Source of the DNA: Vibrio agarilyticus
Lineage (GTDB): Bacteria > Pseudomonadota > Gammaproteobacteria > Enterobacterales > Vibrionaceae
DNA length: 64,000 nt
Direction of reading: 5' to 3'
NCBI RefSeq assembly: GCF_012641465.1
Contig: NZ_JABAIK010000014.1
Location: 44,387-108,386 of the forward strand
The position numbers and the translations under genes are program-made. The notes under the pieces were generated by a model, which did not search any database, had not been told where the DNA came from, and was given only the letters and a program-made list of their open reading frames with translations. Below are positions 1-10,141 of this stretch, in pieces (positions within the stretch are counted from its first letter, which is position 1; each line of letters begins with the position of its first letter).

Positions 1-280
1 CGTGTTTGGCCATGATAGCATCGTCTTGGCCGCGACGACCGAGCACGCCACCGTGTACTTTCGGGTGCAGCGTTTTGACACGACCGTCCATCATTTCAGG
101 AAACCCGGTGTAATCGGAGACTTCGGTGACCTTGAGATTTTGCTCTGCAAGAAGGCGAGCGGTGCCGCCTGTTGATAGAAGTTCAACCCCACGCTCAGCC
201 AGAGCGGTGGCAAACTCAACAATTCCAGTTTTGTCTGATACGCTGATCAGCGCGCGGCGAATAGGGCGAGCGTTGTTCAT
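1..280 (-). CDS. purH: PurH, N-terminal part (AICAR transformylase / IMP cyclohydrolase), cut by window start
   Basis: The reverse strand from the ATG at 280 encodes [20 protein letters not shown] and continues without a stop to base 1 (93 codons). This is the conserved N-terminus of the bifunctional purine enzyme PurH. The visible part is the IMP cyclohydrolase (MGS-like) domain, with STGGTA and the [13 protein letters not shown] signature near residue 67. The enzyme does the last two steps of IMP synthesis in the cytoplasm. Only the N-terminal sixth of the usual ~530 residues is present because the window ends. A PurR-like operator lies about 190 bp upstream. The family call is secure. Confidence 0.95.
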   Translation of the reverse strand, partial: MNNARPIRRALISVSDKTGIVEFATALAERGVELLSTGGTARLLAEQNLKVTEVSDYTGFPEMMDGRVKTLHPKVHGGVLGRRGQDDAIMAKH

Positions 281-469
281 TCTGCCATCTTCCTCAAATT
301 CATGGTTAAAGACATTTGCCAAAGCCGAACATGGACCCATGTGTTGTGATAGCTTGGCCAACTTTGGTAAAGATCTTTAGAGAGAATCGTTTCACGCTTA
401 TGATAGAGAGTGAAATTGTTCACAAAATTTGATGGCGCGTATTCTAACCAATTTATTACAAAAAAGCTC

Positions 470-485
470 GCGCAATCGTTTGGCA
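470..485. promoter_or_regulatory. Candidate PurR operator upstream of purH
   Basis: GCGCAATCGTTTGGCA resembles the PurR palindrome ACGCAAACGTTTGCGT, with the central CGTTTG and flanking GCAA conserved (about 11 of 16 positions). It lies in the 446-bp gap between divergent purH and zntR, where PurR control of purH is expected from other gamma-proteobacteria. The rest of 281-568 shows no gene. The exact purH promoter is not obvious to me. Confidence 0.45.
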
Positions 486-568
486 TAACGAAATTAATTG
501 GGAAAACAGCGCTAATAGCACGATAACGCCACCAAGTGGTTAAATATCTGTTTAAGTGGATGGTGACT

Positions 569-708
569 TATCCCCCTGCCACTTGGTGTCGCAGCGGTGT
601 TGGCTGGCTCTAAAAACCTCATCACATAGTGTGTCTATGCTTCGAGGATTTGGCTGCGAGGATTTGCTCGTTTGCCGCCTACCTGCATCTTCAAGTTGTT
701 TGGGAATA
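569..708. repeat. ERIC element (copy 1, slightly longer), in the zntR leader
   Basis: This is a degenerate copy of the ~127-bp imperfect palindrome seen at 30738, 54361 and 59373. It starts TATCCCC and ends GGGAATA, where the others have TATACCC and GGGTATA. It shares AACCTCATCACATAG and TTTGCCGCCTACCTGCA. It is about 13 bp longer than the others because of an extra stretch in the middle. Its right end is only 18 bp from the zntR start codon, so it forms most of that gene's upstream region. Confidence 0.8.
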
Positions 709-726
709 GAGAAACGAGGAAATGAG

Positions 727-1125
727 ATGTATCGAATTGGGGAATTGGCAAAACGCTGCGGTCTCTCGGCAGAAGCATTGCGTTATTACGAAAAAGAGCG
801 ATTGCTTACGCCAAGTCAACGCAGCGCCTCGGGCTATCGCTTGTATGATGCAACGCACGAAGCTCAAGTGCACTTTATTTTAAAAGCCAAAGCGCTGGGA
901 CTGACACTGGAAGAAATTCGCGAACTTTTGGACATTAAATTGGAGCCAAACGCGCACAGTTGCGCCGAAGTAAAAGCGATCACATCGGCGAAATTGAGCC
1001 TAATCGAACAGAAAATCCATGAGTTAACTCGAATTCAACAGGCACTACGCAAAATTAATGACGCGTGTTGTGGTCATGAGCATAGTGCCAGTCACTGTTC
1101 TATTTTGGCGGCGTTGGACGATTAA
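727..1125 (+). CDS. zntR: ZntR, MerR-family zinc-responsive activator
   Basis: The 132-residue protein has an N-terminal MerR winged helix ([20 protein letters not shown]) and a coiled dimerisation helix. The metal-binding residues match E. coli ZntR in number and position: Cys79, Cys114, Cys115, His119 and Cys124 (motif [10 protein letters not shown], then SHCSIL). ZntR activates zinc-export genes when Zn(II) is bound. The ATG at 727 is chosen because an AGGA box lies 6 bp upstream and the protein then begins as the family does. The open frame extends up to 556 only because it reads through an ERIC repeat. The gene end overlaps the convergent chemoreceptor gene by 4 bp. A zntB-type transporter is nearby at 2988. 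Confidence 0.93.
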   Translation: MYRIGELAKRCGLSAEALRYYEKERLLTPSQRSASGYRLYDATHEAQVHFILKAKALGLTLEEIRELLDIKLEPNAHSCAEVKAITSAKLSLIEQKIHELTRIQQALRKINDACCGHEHSASHCSILAALDD

Positions 1126-2762
1126 ACTTTAAAGACCTCCACTTGAGTGGTGAGTTGTTGGCCGCTCTGTTTTAGCGCTTGGCTTGCGCTGTTGATTTGA
1201 TTGGCCTGGGCGGTGCTGGCATCACTGGCGGTGGCAAGGGTACTTAAGCTGTGACGAATGGCATGTGTCGCGCTGGCTTGTTCGTTACTGGCATGAGCAA
1301 TGTGCTGATTGTGCTCTAGAATCGTGTCAATTTGCTGCGCAATATGGCTCAGCGATTGCTGCGCTTGTTGCGCTTGAGCTTGAGTGGCATCGGCTTGAGT
1401 TTGTGTTTGACTCATTGAGGTCTGAACACTGCTGGCGCGCTGCTGCAAGCTGACAATGATTTGTTCGATTTCATCGGTGCTGGCACTGGTGCGCGTAGCG
1501 AGGGTGCGAACTTCATCGGCGACCACAGCGAATCCGCGGCCTTGGTCTCCGGCGCGCGCCGCTTCAATGGCGGCATTGAGCGCTAGTAAATTGGTCTGCT
1601 CTGCCACGCCACGGATCACTTCTAATACTGACCCCACTTTCTGACTATCTTGTGCTAAAGCATGTACATTTTGTTGGGTTTCACTGACGGTGCTTGAGAG
1701 ATTGACCATGTGATGTGACGCATTTTCGATAACACTGGCGCTCTCTGAGCCGAGCAGACTGGCTTGCTCAGCACTTTGCTTAGCGAGATCGGCCGCTTCG
1801 GCTACCGCTTGATTGTTGCTGTGTAACTGCTCCATTGCGGCGACCAGCGCATTCACCGAGTCATGCTGTTGATGAGCTTGTGAAGAAGCATGTTCGGCGA
1901 CTTGATTGAGCTCGTTTGCTGCATGGGTCACTTGGTGAGTGATCGGTTGGATTTGGTGTACGATGTGACGAATTTTTTCGGTAAACAGATTGAATGCTTG
2001 AGCTATGTGGGTCAGTTCATCGTTCCCAGAAATCGGTAATTGGCGGGTGAGATCGCCTTCACCTTGAGCAATGTCAGCGAGGGCGCGCTCGGTTTCTTGG
2101 CAAGGTTTGGTAATGCTTTGCCCAATGATGAGCGCAAGCGCAATCATAGCCACAAGGGCGACAACCAAAATGGCCAATGCGGTTTGGACTTGTTGCCATA
2201 TCAGCGCATTCACATCATCGATGTAAACACCCGAGCCAACAATCCAACCCCAAGGGGCAAATTGTTTGATGTAAGAGACTTTATCGACAGGTTGTGAGGC
2301 TCCGGGTTTGGGCCATTGATAGTGCACCACGCCTTCACCTTGTTGTCTTGCCACTTGAACCATTTCAAGAAACAGCGCTTTACCATTGGGATCTCGGCTA
2401 TTACTCAGATCGTTGCCGTTGAGCTCCGGCTTAAACGGATGCATCACCATTTTAGGTTGCATGTCATTAATCCAAAAGTAATCATCAGCGCCATAACGCA
2501 GCGACGCTATCGCTTGCTTGCTGAGATGTTGCGCCGTCTCTCGGCTCAATTCTCCGACCAATTCAAGTTGGTGATAATGGCGCATGATCCCAGTGGCGAC
2601 TTGTACCAAATGTTGGGTTTTTACCTGCTTAGCAAGCATTAAGTCGTTTTGGTAGCTTTGCAACAGCATCAGCAATGGGGCAATCAGCAGCAGGCACGAT
2701 AAGCTCGAAAGCAATAAAAGACGGTGTTTTATTTTAAACTGGCGTAAGCGAAATATAGACAT
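1122..2762 (-). CDS. Methyl-accepting chemotaxis protein with single-Cache (sCache_2) sensor
   Basis: A 546-residue chemoreceptor. An N-terminal membrane helix ([19 protein letters not shown]) is followed by a periplasmic sCache_2 domain, recognised by [17 protein letters not shown] and [14 protein letters not shown] second membrane helix, a HAMP linker and a cytoplasmic signalling domain follow, with the invariant hairpin tip [18 protein letters not shown]. It would pass a small-molecule signal (Cache_2 receptors often bind short organic acids) to CheA/CheW. The frame extends to a TTG at 2840, but the ATG at 2762, with AGGGAG upstream, gives a normal N-terminus. The ligand cannot be told from sequence. 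No che genes are nearby. Confidence 0.9.
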   Translation of the reverse strand: MSIFRLRQFKIKHRLLLLSSLSCLLLIAPLLMLLQSYQNDLMLAKQVKTQHLVQVATGIMRHYHQLELVGELSRETAQHLSKQAIASLRYGADDYFWINDMQPKMVMHPFKPELNGNDLSNSRDPNGKALFLEMVQVARQQGEGVVHYQWPKPGASQPVDKVSYIKQFAPWGWIVGSGVYIDDVNALIWQQVQTALAILVVALVAMIALALIIGQSITKPCQETERALADIAQGEGDLTRQLPISGNDELTHIAQAFNLFTEKIRHIVHQIQPITHQVTHAANELNQVAEHASSQAHQQHDSVNALVAAMEQLHSNNQAVAEAADLAKQSAEQASLLGSESASVIENASHHMVNLSSTVSETQQNVHALAQDSQKVGSVLEVIRGVAEQTNLLALNAAIEAARAGDQGRGFAVVADEVRTLATRTSASTDEIEQIIVSLQQRASSVQTSMSQTQTQADATQAQAQQAQQSLSHIAQQIDTILEHNQHIAHASNEQASATHAIRHSLSTLATASDASTAQANQINSASQALKQSGQQLTTQVEVFKV

Positions 2763-2987
2763 ACCAAGCACTCCCTGTCGTTGAACACGATTCTCATTCG
2801 ACTCAATGTCACCAGCGGACAACCGATTTATTTGCGACAACGTTGAGTGTTTTTTTGTTTATCTGTTCAATCTAGCAAAGCGTCTTCCATTTGGTATATA
2901 AGACCTTAGACGAGTGAGATCGCGCTAACACAGTGGTGTGTCATGCGGTTTTGTTTGCATGACAATCGGTGATGCTCAACGAGCGCT

Positions 2988-4040
2988 TTAGTCGATAGTA
3001 TCGTTTTTGTCTGCTCTCTCTGCTGTTTCGTTGGGCGAATTGGCGGCAGTCTCAGCCTGAGACTCTGGTTTACGACGCGCGCGAGTCGTTATTCGATTTT
3101 GCGGCTTTGAGGACAAAAAGCCCAAGCGGCGCAACAGCCAAAGCTCGAGCAAAAAAATGCCGCCAAGTGCGCAGCAAAAAATCACAAAAGCAAACAGAGC
3201 CGCAGTGCCTGGAATGCCGCCTAAATTGACGCCAAATAGTCCTGTGAGAAAGCTGGTGGGAAGAAATACGGCGGCGATCACCGATAAAAGGTAGGTGTTG
3301 CGATTCATTTTTTCAGCGTGGTACTCACGAATTTCGCCTTTGATAATTTCGATTTCGGTCAAAAGAAAATCAATCGTGTCATTTAATCGAGTAATGGTAC
3401 TGACACTGTGGCGCAAGCTGAGGTGCTGATTGTTTGAAAGCTCAAGATCTGCGTGGCGAAAATCCTCCAGAGCGTATTGCTGAGGCTTGGTGAAGCGCTT
3501 AATTTTGATCAACGCTTGATGGGTCGGCATGAGATATTTATTGAGAGCATAGAGCTTGTTGAGATGAGTAAATCGGTCCTCAAGCTCCGTGATGTAACTG
3601 TCGATATTTTTGTTGAGATCATCAATGATGCCCAGCATTAAGGCTTCCAATGTTTGTGGGCCATTGCCTGTTTTGAGTTGAGCGCAAAATTCATTCAAGG
3701 TCTCGCTGGGAAACTTGTGGGCCGAGATCAATGCGCCATGATAGTAAAGCAAACGCAAACTCGGCATGTCTTCAGGGTGCGCGTTATGGTTGAGGTTCAT
3801 ACCGCGCAAAATGAGTAAGCAGTTATGCTCGTCATATTGCTCAAACATCGGGCGAGTATTTTTGGCCAGTAAGCTGTCGATGACGCTTTGTGGAACCTCA
3901 AGGCTTTCAAGCCATGGTCTCAAACTGGGTGCGTTACGCTGGCAGTGATACCAGTGAGCCTCTTTCAGTCCCACAGGGTTATTCTCAAGCTCTGTGGGCG
4001 GTTCGGTGGCAAATTGCCAATGGGTGATCAAAAAGTCCAT
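2988..4040 (-). CDS. zntB: ZntB-like CorA-family metal transporter
   Basis: A 350-residue CorA/MIT-superfamily protein. It has a long cytoplasmic alpha/beta and coiled-coil N-terminal region and two C-terminal membrane helices. The selectivity-filter motif GVN is seen at residues 270-272 (LFGVNLGGIPG). The N-terminal MDFLITHWQF and this motif context fit ZntB, a zinc transporter of the inner membrane, rather than the Mg channel CorA. It carries a hydrophilic C-terminal tail of about 40 residues that is longer than in E. coli ZntB (327 residues). It follows the 2H-phosphoesterase gene by 59 bp on the same strand and may be co-transcribed with it. zntR lies 1.9 kb away. Confidence 0.85.
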   Translation of the reverse strand: MDFLITHWQFATEPPTELENNPVGLKEAHWYHCQRNAPSLRPWLESLEVPQSVIDSLLAKNTRPMFEQYDEHNCLLILRGMNLNHNAHPEDMPSLRLLYYHGALISAHKFPSETLNEFCAQLKTGNGPQTLEALMLGIIDDLNKNIDSYITELEDRFTHLNKLYALNKYLMPTHQALIKIKRFTKPQQYALEDFRHADLELSNNQHLSLRHSVSTITRLNDTIDFLLTEIEIIKGEIREYHAEKMNRNTYLLSVIAAVFLPTSFLTGLFGVNLGGIPGTAALFAFVIFCCALGGIFLLELWLLRRLGFLSSKPQNRITTRARRKPESQAETAANSPNETAERADKNDTID

Positions 4041-4099
4041 TTGTCGCCTACTTACAATGCAAAACTATCCTTATTAACAACACTATAGGTGATTTTTAT

Positions 4100-4804
4100 T
4101 TACAGTGAGGCGGTTGTTATTGCTGAATAGTGAGCCAGCAGGTGGGTGCAATCACGATTTTGATACCAGTTGTTAAAGACCAAATCAAATTGGTTGAGAT
4201 CGAGCGAGCCAAATTCGTAGCTACGGTAACGCTGGCAAGTTGCAAATAGACAACTTGGATCTTTAAGCGGGCTCTTAAAGCGGATGAGCGAGCTGTGCGC
4301 CGTCATTAACTTATAGCGCGTATCAAAACTGCAGCGAAGCTGCGCCCCACGTAGTTCATGCCGCAGTGTGTCTCGCAGCTGTTCCAGCGCATCGTCTTTG
4401 ACAAAGCCTTGCACCACAATGCAATTAGATGAAGCGCTAATACCACGATATTGAACGGTAATTGGGCGGCTCTTTTGCATGACTTCCCAAAATATCTCTC
4501 TATAGGGGTTTAGGTCGAGTTGGTCCATAGTCAAATCGCTGATGCATGAAATAATAGAAAGCACAGTGAGGTGAAGTTCATCAAGAGGATGAAAATATTG
4601 GTTGGGCTCAATGAGACGAATACATTGCTGAAACTTGGCCAGTTCATCCAGTAGCGGTGAGGCACTTTGATTGAGATAAGCAAGCGCGCTGATGCCGCGG
4701 CGTGTATCTTGTTCGAGGTGATTCAAGTAAGGATCAAGTTGCGCGCTATTATGTGTCATAGCATGGCGAAACTGATTCCACATAGCATCATAAATTATGT
4801 GCAT
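4100..4804 (-). CDS. 2H phosphoesterase-superfamily protein (LigT/CPDase-like), function unknown
   Basis: This 234-residue protein has two H-x-S/T motifs about 90 residues apart: HLT at 78-80 and HSS at 170-172. Both sit in beta-strand-like settings (ELHLTVLSII and TAHSSLIRF). This is the hallmark of the 2H phosphoesterase superfamily, whose members act on cyclic phosphates or 2'-5' linkages in RNA or nucleotides. There is no signal peptide or membrane helix, so it is probably cytoplasmic. The substrate is unknown. It sits upstream of zntB (59 bp gap) and about 170 bp from fis, with an AT-rich promoter-like gap. The family call rests on the two motifs only. Confidence 0.6.
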   Translation of the reverse strand: MHIIYDAMWNQFRHAMTHNSAQLDPYLNHLEQDTRRGISALAYLNQSASPLLDELAKFQQCIRLIEPNQYFHPLDELHLTVLSIISCISDLTMDQLDLNPYREIFWEVMQKSRPITVQYRGISASSNCIVVQGFVKDDALEQLRDTLRHELRGAQLRCSFDTRYKLMTAHSSLIRFKSPLKDPSCLFATCQRYRSYEFGSLDLNQFDLVFNNWYQNRDCTHLLAHYSAITTASL

Positions 4805-4910
4805 GGCCGGATGAGCGATGAATTTTTTACCTAAATTAAGACGCTATTTTTTAGAAGTAAATATTAATTTATGTCTAAATTGTAGGGGCACGGCAAAGAC
4901 TGTTTCATAG

Positions 4911-4945
4911 AAAAAAAGCCCAAACGAACGCGGCGTTTGGGCTTT
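4911..4945 (-). terminator. Rho-independent terminator after fis
   Basis: A 12-bp perfect stem (AAAGCCCAAACG with its complement, 4915-4926 / 4934-4945) and a 7-base loop are followed on the minus strand by a run of Ts (4914-4911). It sits 27 bp past the fis stop codon. Confidence 0.9.
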
Positions 4946-4971
4946 AAATTCAGTGACTTAACTAAAATTAA

Positions 4972-5268
4972 TTAGTTCATGCCGTATTTTTTCAGTTTCT
5001 TACGAAGAGTACCGCGGTTGATGCCCATCATAGTCGCTGCGCGCGTTTGGTTACCGCGAGTGTACTGCATGATGGTATCGAGTAGTGGCTGTTCAACTTC
5101 AGCTAGAACTAACTCGTATAGTTCAGTGACTTCTTGACCATTAAGCTGAGCAAGATAGTTTTTAAGAGACGCTTTAACAGAGTCACGTAGTGGCTTCTGC
5201 GTGATTTGATCTTGTGAAGTTACAGTCGTTACTGTTAGCGCTTCTGAAGTTAGATTTTGTTCGAACAT
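4972..5268 (-). CDS. fis: Fis, nucleoid-associated DNA-bending protein
   Basis: The 98-residue protein is exactly the family length. It ends with the helix-turn-helix ...[20 protein letters not shown] (residues ~73-94) and has the N-terminal beta-hairpin arm needed for stimulating Hin/Gin-type inversion. Fis shapes the nucleoid and activates rRNA and tRNA promoters in fast growth. It follows dusB by 22 bp, the conserved dusB-fis operon of gamma-proteobacteria, and is followed by a strong terminator. The identification is secure. Confidence 0.98.
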   Translation of the reverse strand: MFEQNLTSEALTVTTVTSQDQITQKPLRDSVKASLKNYLAQLNGQEVTELYELVLAEVEQPLLDTIMQYTRGNQTRAATMMGINRGTLRKKLKKYGMN

Positions 5269-5290
5269 ATTCGGTCTAGCTCTTCTTTAA

Positions 5291-6259
5291 TTATGATGCA
5301 ACGTTATCAAAATAACCCTCAAGCGCTTCAAGCTGCAGTGGCGCTGCGTCTAGAGCGTTGAAGGTACGACGAAACACGTTCGCCTGCTCATGTTCTTTTA
5401 GGTACCATCCCACGTGTTTACGTGCGATGCGAGGCCCCAAATAGTCGCCGTAAAATTGATGCAGCGCCTTAACATGACCAAGCATAATGGTTTTCACTTC
5501 CTTTACAGTCAGTTCAGCCATCGTGTTGCCGGTTTCCAAATAGTGGTGGATTTCCTGAAAAATCCATGGGCGACCTTGGGCAGGGCGTCCAATCATCAAA
5601 GCATCCGCGCCAGTGTGCTCAAGCACAAACTTAGCCTTTTCTGGGCTATCGATATCACCGTTAGCGATAACCGGAATTGAAATGGCCTGCTTTACTGCTT
5701 TGATGTTGTGATATTCGGCCTCGCCGTTGTACATGCAAGCTTTGGTTCTGCCGTGCAGTGCCAGCGCTTGTATGCCACAGTCTTCGGCTAATTTGGCGAC
5801 CTCGACACAGTTAATGTGCGCTTGGTCCCAGCCCGTACGGGTTTTTAATGTCACAGGGACATTCACTGCGTTGACCACGGCCTTTAAAATTGGCGCGATC
5901 AGCTCCGGATATTGAAGTAATGCAGAGCCCGCCAGCTTTTTATTCACTTTCTTTGCTGGGCAACCCATGTTGATGTCGATGATTTGCGCACCGTTTTCAA
6001 CACTAAATTGCGCAGCGTCAGCCATAAGCTGAGGATCAGAGCCCGCAATTTGTACTGAGCGAATGCCCGATTCGCCTTCGTGTACCATGCGTTGCTTTGA
6101 CTTTGACGTTTTCCACAGTTTAGGGTTGGCAGACATCATTTCACTGACGGCCATTCCTGCTCCGTAACGAAGGCACAACTCACGAAACGGTCTATCAGTG
6201 ACACCCGCCATTGGGGCGACGATAAGATTGTTCTTAAGTTGATGATTTCCGATTTTCAA
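5291..6259 (-). CDS. dusB: DusB, tRNA-dihydrouridine synthase B
   Basis: A TIM-barrel FMN enzyme that reduces uridine to dihydrouridine in the tRNA D-loop. Diagnostic stretches are [11 protein letters not shown] near the N-terminus, [20 protein letters not shown] with the catalytic Cys, and the C-terminal [15 protein letters not shown] place the start at a TTG (6259), giving [11 protein letters not shown] as in the family. The frame can be extended to another TTG at 6286, and no ATG is available. Length is 322 residues against 321 for E. coli. It is the first gene of dusB-fis and lies 175 bp downstream of prmA. Confidence 0.95.
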   Translation of the reverse strand: MKIGNHQLKNNLIVAPMAGVTDRPFRELCLRYGAGMAVSEMMSANPKLWKTSKSKQRMVHEGESGIRSVQIAGSDPQLMADAAQFSVENGAQIIDINMGCPAKKVNKKLAGSALLQYPELIAPILKAVVNAVNVPVTLKTRTGWDQAHINCVEVAKLAEDCGIQALALHGRTKACMYNGEAEYHNIKAVKQAISIPVIANGDIDSPEKAKFVLEHTGADALMIGRPAQGRPWIFQEIHHYLETGNTMAELTVKEVKTIMLGHVKALHQFYGDYLGPRIARKHVGWYLKEHEQANVFRRTFNALDAAPLQLEALEGYFDNVAS

Positions 6260-6434
6260 AACGTCTTCACAGCTTAGTACCAGCAAGGGCGCGCATTTTA
6301 CGCATTTTTTTTCGGTGTGAAAAGACTAATATTTGAGCATTGTGTGAATGTTTTACTAATTTGGATGTAATTCAATCAATTAACTCAATGTGCGCGCAAT
6401 AAAGGGCGCGCACCATTTTAGCCTCTTTAGCGTC

Positions 6435-7331
6435 TTAATCGGTTTCGCTGCGTTTTTGACCAGAAATTCGACACCACTCATTTTGTTCAGCAATAGGGTC
6501 TAGCTCAATTTGGTCACGGTAGAAACCGGCTACACCTTCGGCTTGAACATCAAGCACACCCGACATTGCGAGTTTACCTGCTGGCTTGACGAGCGATTTG
6601 ATGATGTCTGAGAGATCGCGCAGTGGCTCGGCCAAAATATTGGCGACCACGACGTCTGCGACCAAACCTGCGGGTTGATCTTTAGGGAGAAAGACTTCTA
6701 ATTGATCGGCAACGCCATTGCGCTGTGCGTTGTCGCGTGACGCTTGCAGTGCTTGTGGATCAATGTCGATCCCAATCACACGCGCCGCGCCCAGTTTGAT
6801 CGCGGCAATGGCTAAAATGCCAGAACCACAGCCGAAGTCGACCACGGTTTTACCAGTGAGATCGAGCCCTTCAAGCCACTCAAGGCACAAAGCTGTTGTA
6901 GGGTGGGTGCCAGTACCAAACGCAAGGCCTGGGTCAAGCATCACATTGACCGCGTCAGGATCAGGCACATCACGCCAGCTTGGACAAATCCACAAGCGCT
7001 CACCAAACTTCATCGGGTGGAAGTTATCCATCCATTCGCGTTCCCAGTCTTTGTCTTCGAGCTGTTCTACTTTGTAGGCAAAACCGTCTGTCAGTAGGCC
7101 GCTGGCTTTGATTTGACCCAGTACCCATGCGGTGTCGGCTTGCGCATCATACAGCGCAAGAACGTCGGTATCCCCCCAAAGACGCGTCTCACCCGGCAAA
7201 GGTTCAAATACCGGAGTGTCGTGGGCATCTAAAAATGTTACCGAAAGGGCGCCAGTTTGTTCCATTAGCATATCGCCAATGGCTTCGGCATTTTCGTTCG
7301 TGGCATTAAGTTTAATTTGGATCCAAGGCAT
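6435..7331 (-). CDS. prmA: PrmA, ribosomal protein L11 methyltransferase
   Basis: A 298-residue SAM-dependent methyltransferase that trimethylates ribosomal protein L11. It has the N-terminal substrate-recognition domain starting MPWIQIKLN, then the Rossmann fold with the SAM-binding motif [15 protein letters not shown] and the NILAEPL catalytic-loop motif. Gene order prmA-dusB-fis on one strand is typical for Vibrio and enteric relatives. A bidirectional terminator separates it from upstream accC, so it has its own promoter. Confidence 0.96.
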   Translation of the reverse strand: MPWIQIKLNATNENAEAIGDMLMEQTGALSVTFLDAHDTPVFEPLPGETRLWGDTDVLALYDAQADTAWVLGQIKASGLLTDGFAYKVEQLEDKDWEREWMDNFHPMKFGERLWICPSWRDVPDPDAVNVMLDPGLAFGTGTHPTTALCLEWLEGLDLTGKTVVDFGCGSGILAIAAIKLGAARVIGIDIDPQALQASRDNAQRNGVADQLEVFLPKDQPAGLVADVVVANILAEPLRDLSDIIKSLVKPAGKLAMSGVLDVQAEGVAGFYRDQIELDPIAEQNEWCRISGQKRSETD

Positions 7332-7399
7332 GGCGTGTGCTCTTCAAAACAGAAAGTGGCGAGAGTGTAGCAGAATTGGTGCGTTTGGTAATCAGTCGT

Positions 7400-7431
7400 A
7401 AAAAAGCGCTCATCAAGGTGAGCGCTTTTTT
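7400..7431 (-). terminator. Terminator after accC (symmetrical)
   Basis: A 13-bp perfect stem AAAAAAGCGCTCA (7400-7412) pairs with 7419-7431 around the loop TCAAGG. A/T runs on both sides make it functional in both directions. It ends the leftward aroQ-accB-accC transcript. Confidence 0.9.
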
Positions 7432-7455
7432 CAGACTTATAACGATGCTGACTCG

Positions 7456-8799
7456 TTACTGTAAGCCGAGTTTTTTCTCAAGATAGTGGATATTGGTCCC
7501 GCCAGCTTGGAAGTTTTCGTCTTTCATGATTTCCATCTGTAATGGAATGTTGGTTTTGATCCCGTCGATGAACATTTCGCTGAGTGCATTACGCATACGG
7601 GCAATCGCCACATCACGGTTCTCACCGTAAGTAATCAACTTACCAATCATTGAGTCGTAATACGGTGGTACGCTGTAGCCTGAATAGATGTGCGACTCCC
7701 AACGGACGCCCATGCCACCCGGCGCGTGAAAGCGTTCAATTTTACCTGGGCTTGGCAAGAAGGTTACCGGATCTTCGGCGTTAATACGACACTCAATCGC
7801 ATGGCCACGGATCTTAATGTCATCTTGAGTGAAAGAAAGTGGCTGACCTGCTGCAACACGCAGTTGCTCTTTGATCAAGTCAACGCCTGTGACCATCTCT
7901 GTCACCGGGTGCTCCACTTGAATGCGCGTATTCATCTCAATGAAGTAGAACTCGCCATTTTCATACAAGAATTCAAACGTACCCGCGCCACGGTAACCAA
8001 TTTCGATACACGCGCGAGTACAACGTTCACCAATGTACTTACGCATCTCTTCTGTGATGCCTGGTGCTGGTGCTTCTTCCACGACTTTTTGGTGACGACG
8101 CTGCATCGAGCAGTCGCGCTCGCCAAGGTGAATCGCATTACCTTGGCCATCCGCGATGACTTGCACTTCAACATGGCGAGGGTTTTCGAGGAATTTTTCC
8201 ATGTAAACCATGTCGTTGTTGAAGGCCGCTTTCGCCTCAGCGCGAGTCATGCTGATCGCTTGAATGAGATCCGCTTCTTGACGCACCACACGCATACCAC
8301 GGCCACCACCGCCACCAGAGGCTTTGATGATCACCGGATAACCGATGCGTTTTGCATGTGCTTTATTTTTGGCTTCGTTGTTATCAAGTGGGCCATCAGA
8401 GCCAGGCACACAAGGCACGCCAGCCTTTTTCATCGCGGTGATGGCTGAAACTTTGTCGCCCATCATACGAATCGTGTCTGCTTTTGGGCCGACAAAAATA
8501 AAACCACTGCGCTCAACTTGTTCCGCAAAATCGGCGTTTTCGGATAGGAAACCGTAACCGGGGTGAATGGCCACCGCGCCCGTCACTTCCGCTGCAGAAA
8601 TGATGCGTGGAATATTGAGGTAGCTGTCGATGCTGCGCGCAGGACCAATACAGACGGTTTCATCGGCCAGCAGTACGTGCTTAAGATCGCGGTCGGCAGT
8701 AGAGTGGACCGCGACGGTTTTGATCCCAAGTTCTTTACACGCACGCAAAATACGCAGCGCAATCTCACCGCGGTTGGCGATGACTATTTTATCTAGCAT
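7456..8799 (-). CDS. accC: AccC, biotin carboxylase subunit of acetyl-CoA carboxylase
   Basis: A 447-residue ATP-grasp enzyme that carboxylates the biotin of AccB, the first step of fatty-acid synthesis. It begins [20 protein letters not shown]. It contains the glycine-rich ATP loop ([12 protein letters not shown]) and the [16 protein letters not shown] active-site signature. Length equals the usual ~449. It follows accB by 14 bp, the standard accBC operon, with aroQ upstream. The identification is secure. Confidence 0.98.
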   Translation of the reverse strand: MLDKIVIANRGEIALRILRACKELGIKTVAVHSTADRDLKHVLLADETVCIGPARSIDSYLNIPRIISAAEVTGAVAIHPGYGFLSENADFAEQVERSGFIFVGPKADTIRMMGDKVSAITAMKKAGVPCVPGSDGPLDNNEAKNKAHAKRIGYPVIIKASGGGGGRGMRVVRQEADLIQAISMTRAEAKAAFNNDMVYMEKFLENPRHVEVQVIADGQGNAIHLGERDCSMQRRHQKVVEEAPAPGITEEMRKYIGERCTRACIEIGYRGAGTFEFLYENGEFYFIEMNTRIQVEHPVTEMVTGVDLIKEQLRVAAGQPLSFTQDDIKIRGHAIECRINAEDPVTFLPSPGKIERFHAPGGMGVRWESHIYSGYSVPPYYDSMIGKLITYGENRDVAIARMRNALSEMFIDGIKTNIPLQMEIMKDENFQAGGTNIHYLEKKLGLQ

Positions 8800-8813
8800 A
8801 AGGCAAGCCTCGC

Positions 8814-9278
8814 TTATTCGATGATGACAAGAGGTTGGTCAAACTCAATCGCTTGGCCATCTTCAGCAAGAATAGCGGTAACCACGCCCGCTTTATCTGA
8901 CTCAATTTGGTTCATCATCTTCATCGCTTCAACGATGCATAGCGTGTCGCCGACTTTAACGCTTTGGCCCACTTCAATAAACGCTTTAGCGTCAGGACTT
9001 GGTGAGCGATAGAAGGTGCCGACCATAGGGGAAAGGACTGCGTGACCACTTGGCGCAGCGGCTGCAGGCGCAGGCGCTTCTGCTGGTGCCGCGGCAGGTG
9101 CGGCTACTGGTGCTGGAGCGGCAACTGGTGCAGGGGCCGCTGCGTATTGCATTGGCGCGCTCACGACTTGGCCGTGACGACTGATGCGTACAGACTCTTC
9201 ACCTTCAGAAATTTCCAGCTCTGCAATGCCAGACTCTTCAACTAATTCGATAAGTTTTTTAATTTTACGGATATCCAT
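8814..9278 (-). CDS. accB: AccB, biotin carboxyl carrier protein
   Basis: A 154-residue carrier of the acetyl-CoA carboxylase complex. The N-terminus is [18 protein letters not shown] flexible Ala/Pro linker spans residues ~45-75. The C-terminal biotinyl domain has the EAMKMMN motif, whose first Lys is biotinylated. The ATG at 9278 is the family start. An extension to 9311 is possible in frame but has no support. It lies between aroQ (56 bp) and accC (14 bp). Confidence 0.97.
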   Translation of the reverse strand: MDIRKIKKLIELVEESGIAELEISEGEESVRISRHGQVVSAPMQYAAAPAPVAAPAPVAAPAAAPAEAPAPAAAAPSGHAVLSPMVGTFYRSPSPDAKAFIEVGQSVKVGDTLCIVEAMKMMNQIESDKAGVVTAILAEDGQAIEFDQPLVIIE

Positions 9279-9334
9279 GTTTTGTTTCTCTTTATCTTGT
9301 GAATAAGACAACCGAAAGGTTGCAGAGTATTCGG

Positions 9335-9799
9335 TTACTGTGCCGACACATCAGCGCGGTTAAGCGCGCTGGCGGCTGCCGACAGAGCGAATTCGTAGCC
9401 TTGTGCGCCAAGTCCACAGATCACACCCACCGCTTTATCTGAAAGATAGGAGTGGTGGCGGAACGGTTCACGAGCGTGGACGTTAGACAGGTGCACTTCA
9501 ATAAATGGAATGTTGACCCCAAGCAGAGCATCGCGCAGTGCGACGCTGGTATGGGTAAACGCAGCGGGATTGATGATGATGAAATCCATGTTCCCCATTG
9601 CCGCGTGAATCGCGTCAATCAGTTCGTACTCACGATTGGATTGCAGGTGGCTTAGCTCGCACCCCAGCGCGTTGGCTTGCTGTGTTAATTTCGCAACAAT
9701 TTGATCCAATGTGGTGCTGCCGTAGATGGTCGGCTCGCGCAAACCCAGTAAATTTAAATTGGGGCCATTAAGGAGTAGAACTCGTGATTTTGCAGACAT
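9335..9799 (-). CDS. aroQ: AroQ, type II 3-dehydroquinate dehydratase
   Basis: A 154-residue shikimate-pathway enzyme that dehydrates 3-dehydroquinate. It carries [16 protein letters not shown] at the N-terminus (catalytic Tyr in EPTIYGS), the [17 protein letters not shown] motif and the [17 protein letters not shown] lid with the catalytic His. It is the first gene of the aroQ-accB-accC cluster, which is conserved in many proteobacteria. Confidence 0.97.
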   Translation of the reverse strand: MSAKSRVLLLNGPNLNLLGLREPTIYGSTTLDQIVAKLTQQANALGCELSHLQSNREYELIDAIHAAMGNMDFIIINPAAFTHTSVALRDALLGVNIPFIEVHLSNVHAREPFRHHSYLSDKAVGVICGLGAQGYEFALSAAASALNRADVSAQ

Positions 9800-10141
9800 C
9801 GTGTTGCTAATTTCCTTTATCGTGAGTGAAAGTCATATATTCCCAGATTGACAGATTTTTCACAGCGGTTTTTTAGTAAAGTTAGCAAAAACTAAAAAAT
9901 CGCTCACGATTATAGCTAATTCATCGCAATTAGCAGCATTTTACTGGTCTTATCACTCTAGTTTGCCTTCGGTTTCTGTATCAAGTTAACAAAATGCGTA
10001 ATACGGTTATCAAAAAGGGTGTTGGTTTTTGTAATCCAATCCCTTTTTCTATGAAGAACGCCACTGTTTCGTTTGTTTTTTACCGATGTTGGGCGCTAAC
10101 CGCTCTTGCAGAGGTATATTGAGATGGCATTGGGATAAAAC
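9800..10141. other. Intergenic region upstream of aroQ-accBC
   Basis: About 340 bp without a convincing gene, AT-rich, with runs of A and T (for example 9868-9900). It presumably holds the leftward aroQ/acc promoter. I see a weak inverted repeat GCTAATT/AATTAGC at about 9914-9933 and no recognised operator. Confidence 0.4.

Noticed and set aside
556-726. N-terminal extension of the zntR frame
   Set aside because: The extra 57 codons read through an ERIC repeat and match nothing in MerR proteins. The ATG at 727 has a good ribosome site and gives the exact ZntR start.
2763-2840. TTG-start extension of the first chemoreceptor
   Set aside because: It adds 26 hydrophilic residues before the first membrane helix. 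The ATG at 2762 with AGGGAG upstream is better.
6260-6286. Upstream TTG start for dusB
   Set aside because: It adds nine residues (MLVLSCEDV) not found in DusB proteins. The later TTG gives the conserved MKIGN start.
7690-8448. 252-codon open frame on the strand opposite accC
   Set aside because: It lies wholly inside the conserved accC gene, has no ribosome site and its His/Thr/Arg-rich sequence is the mirror of accC codons.
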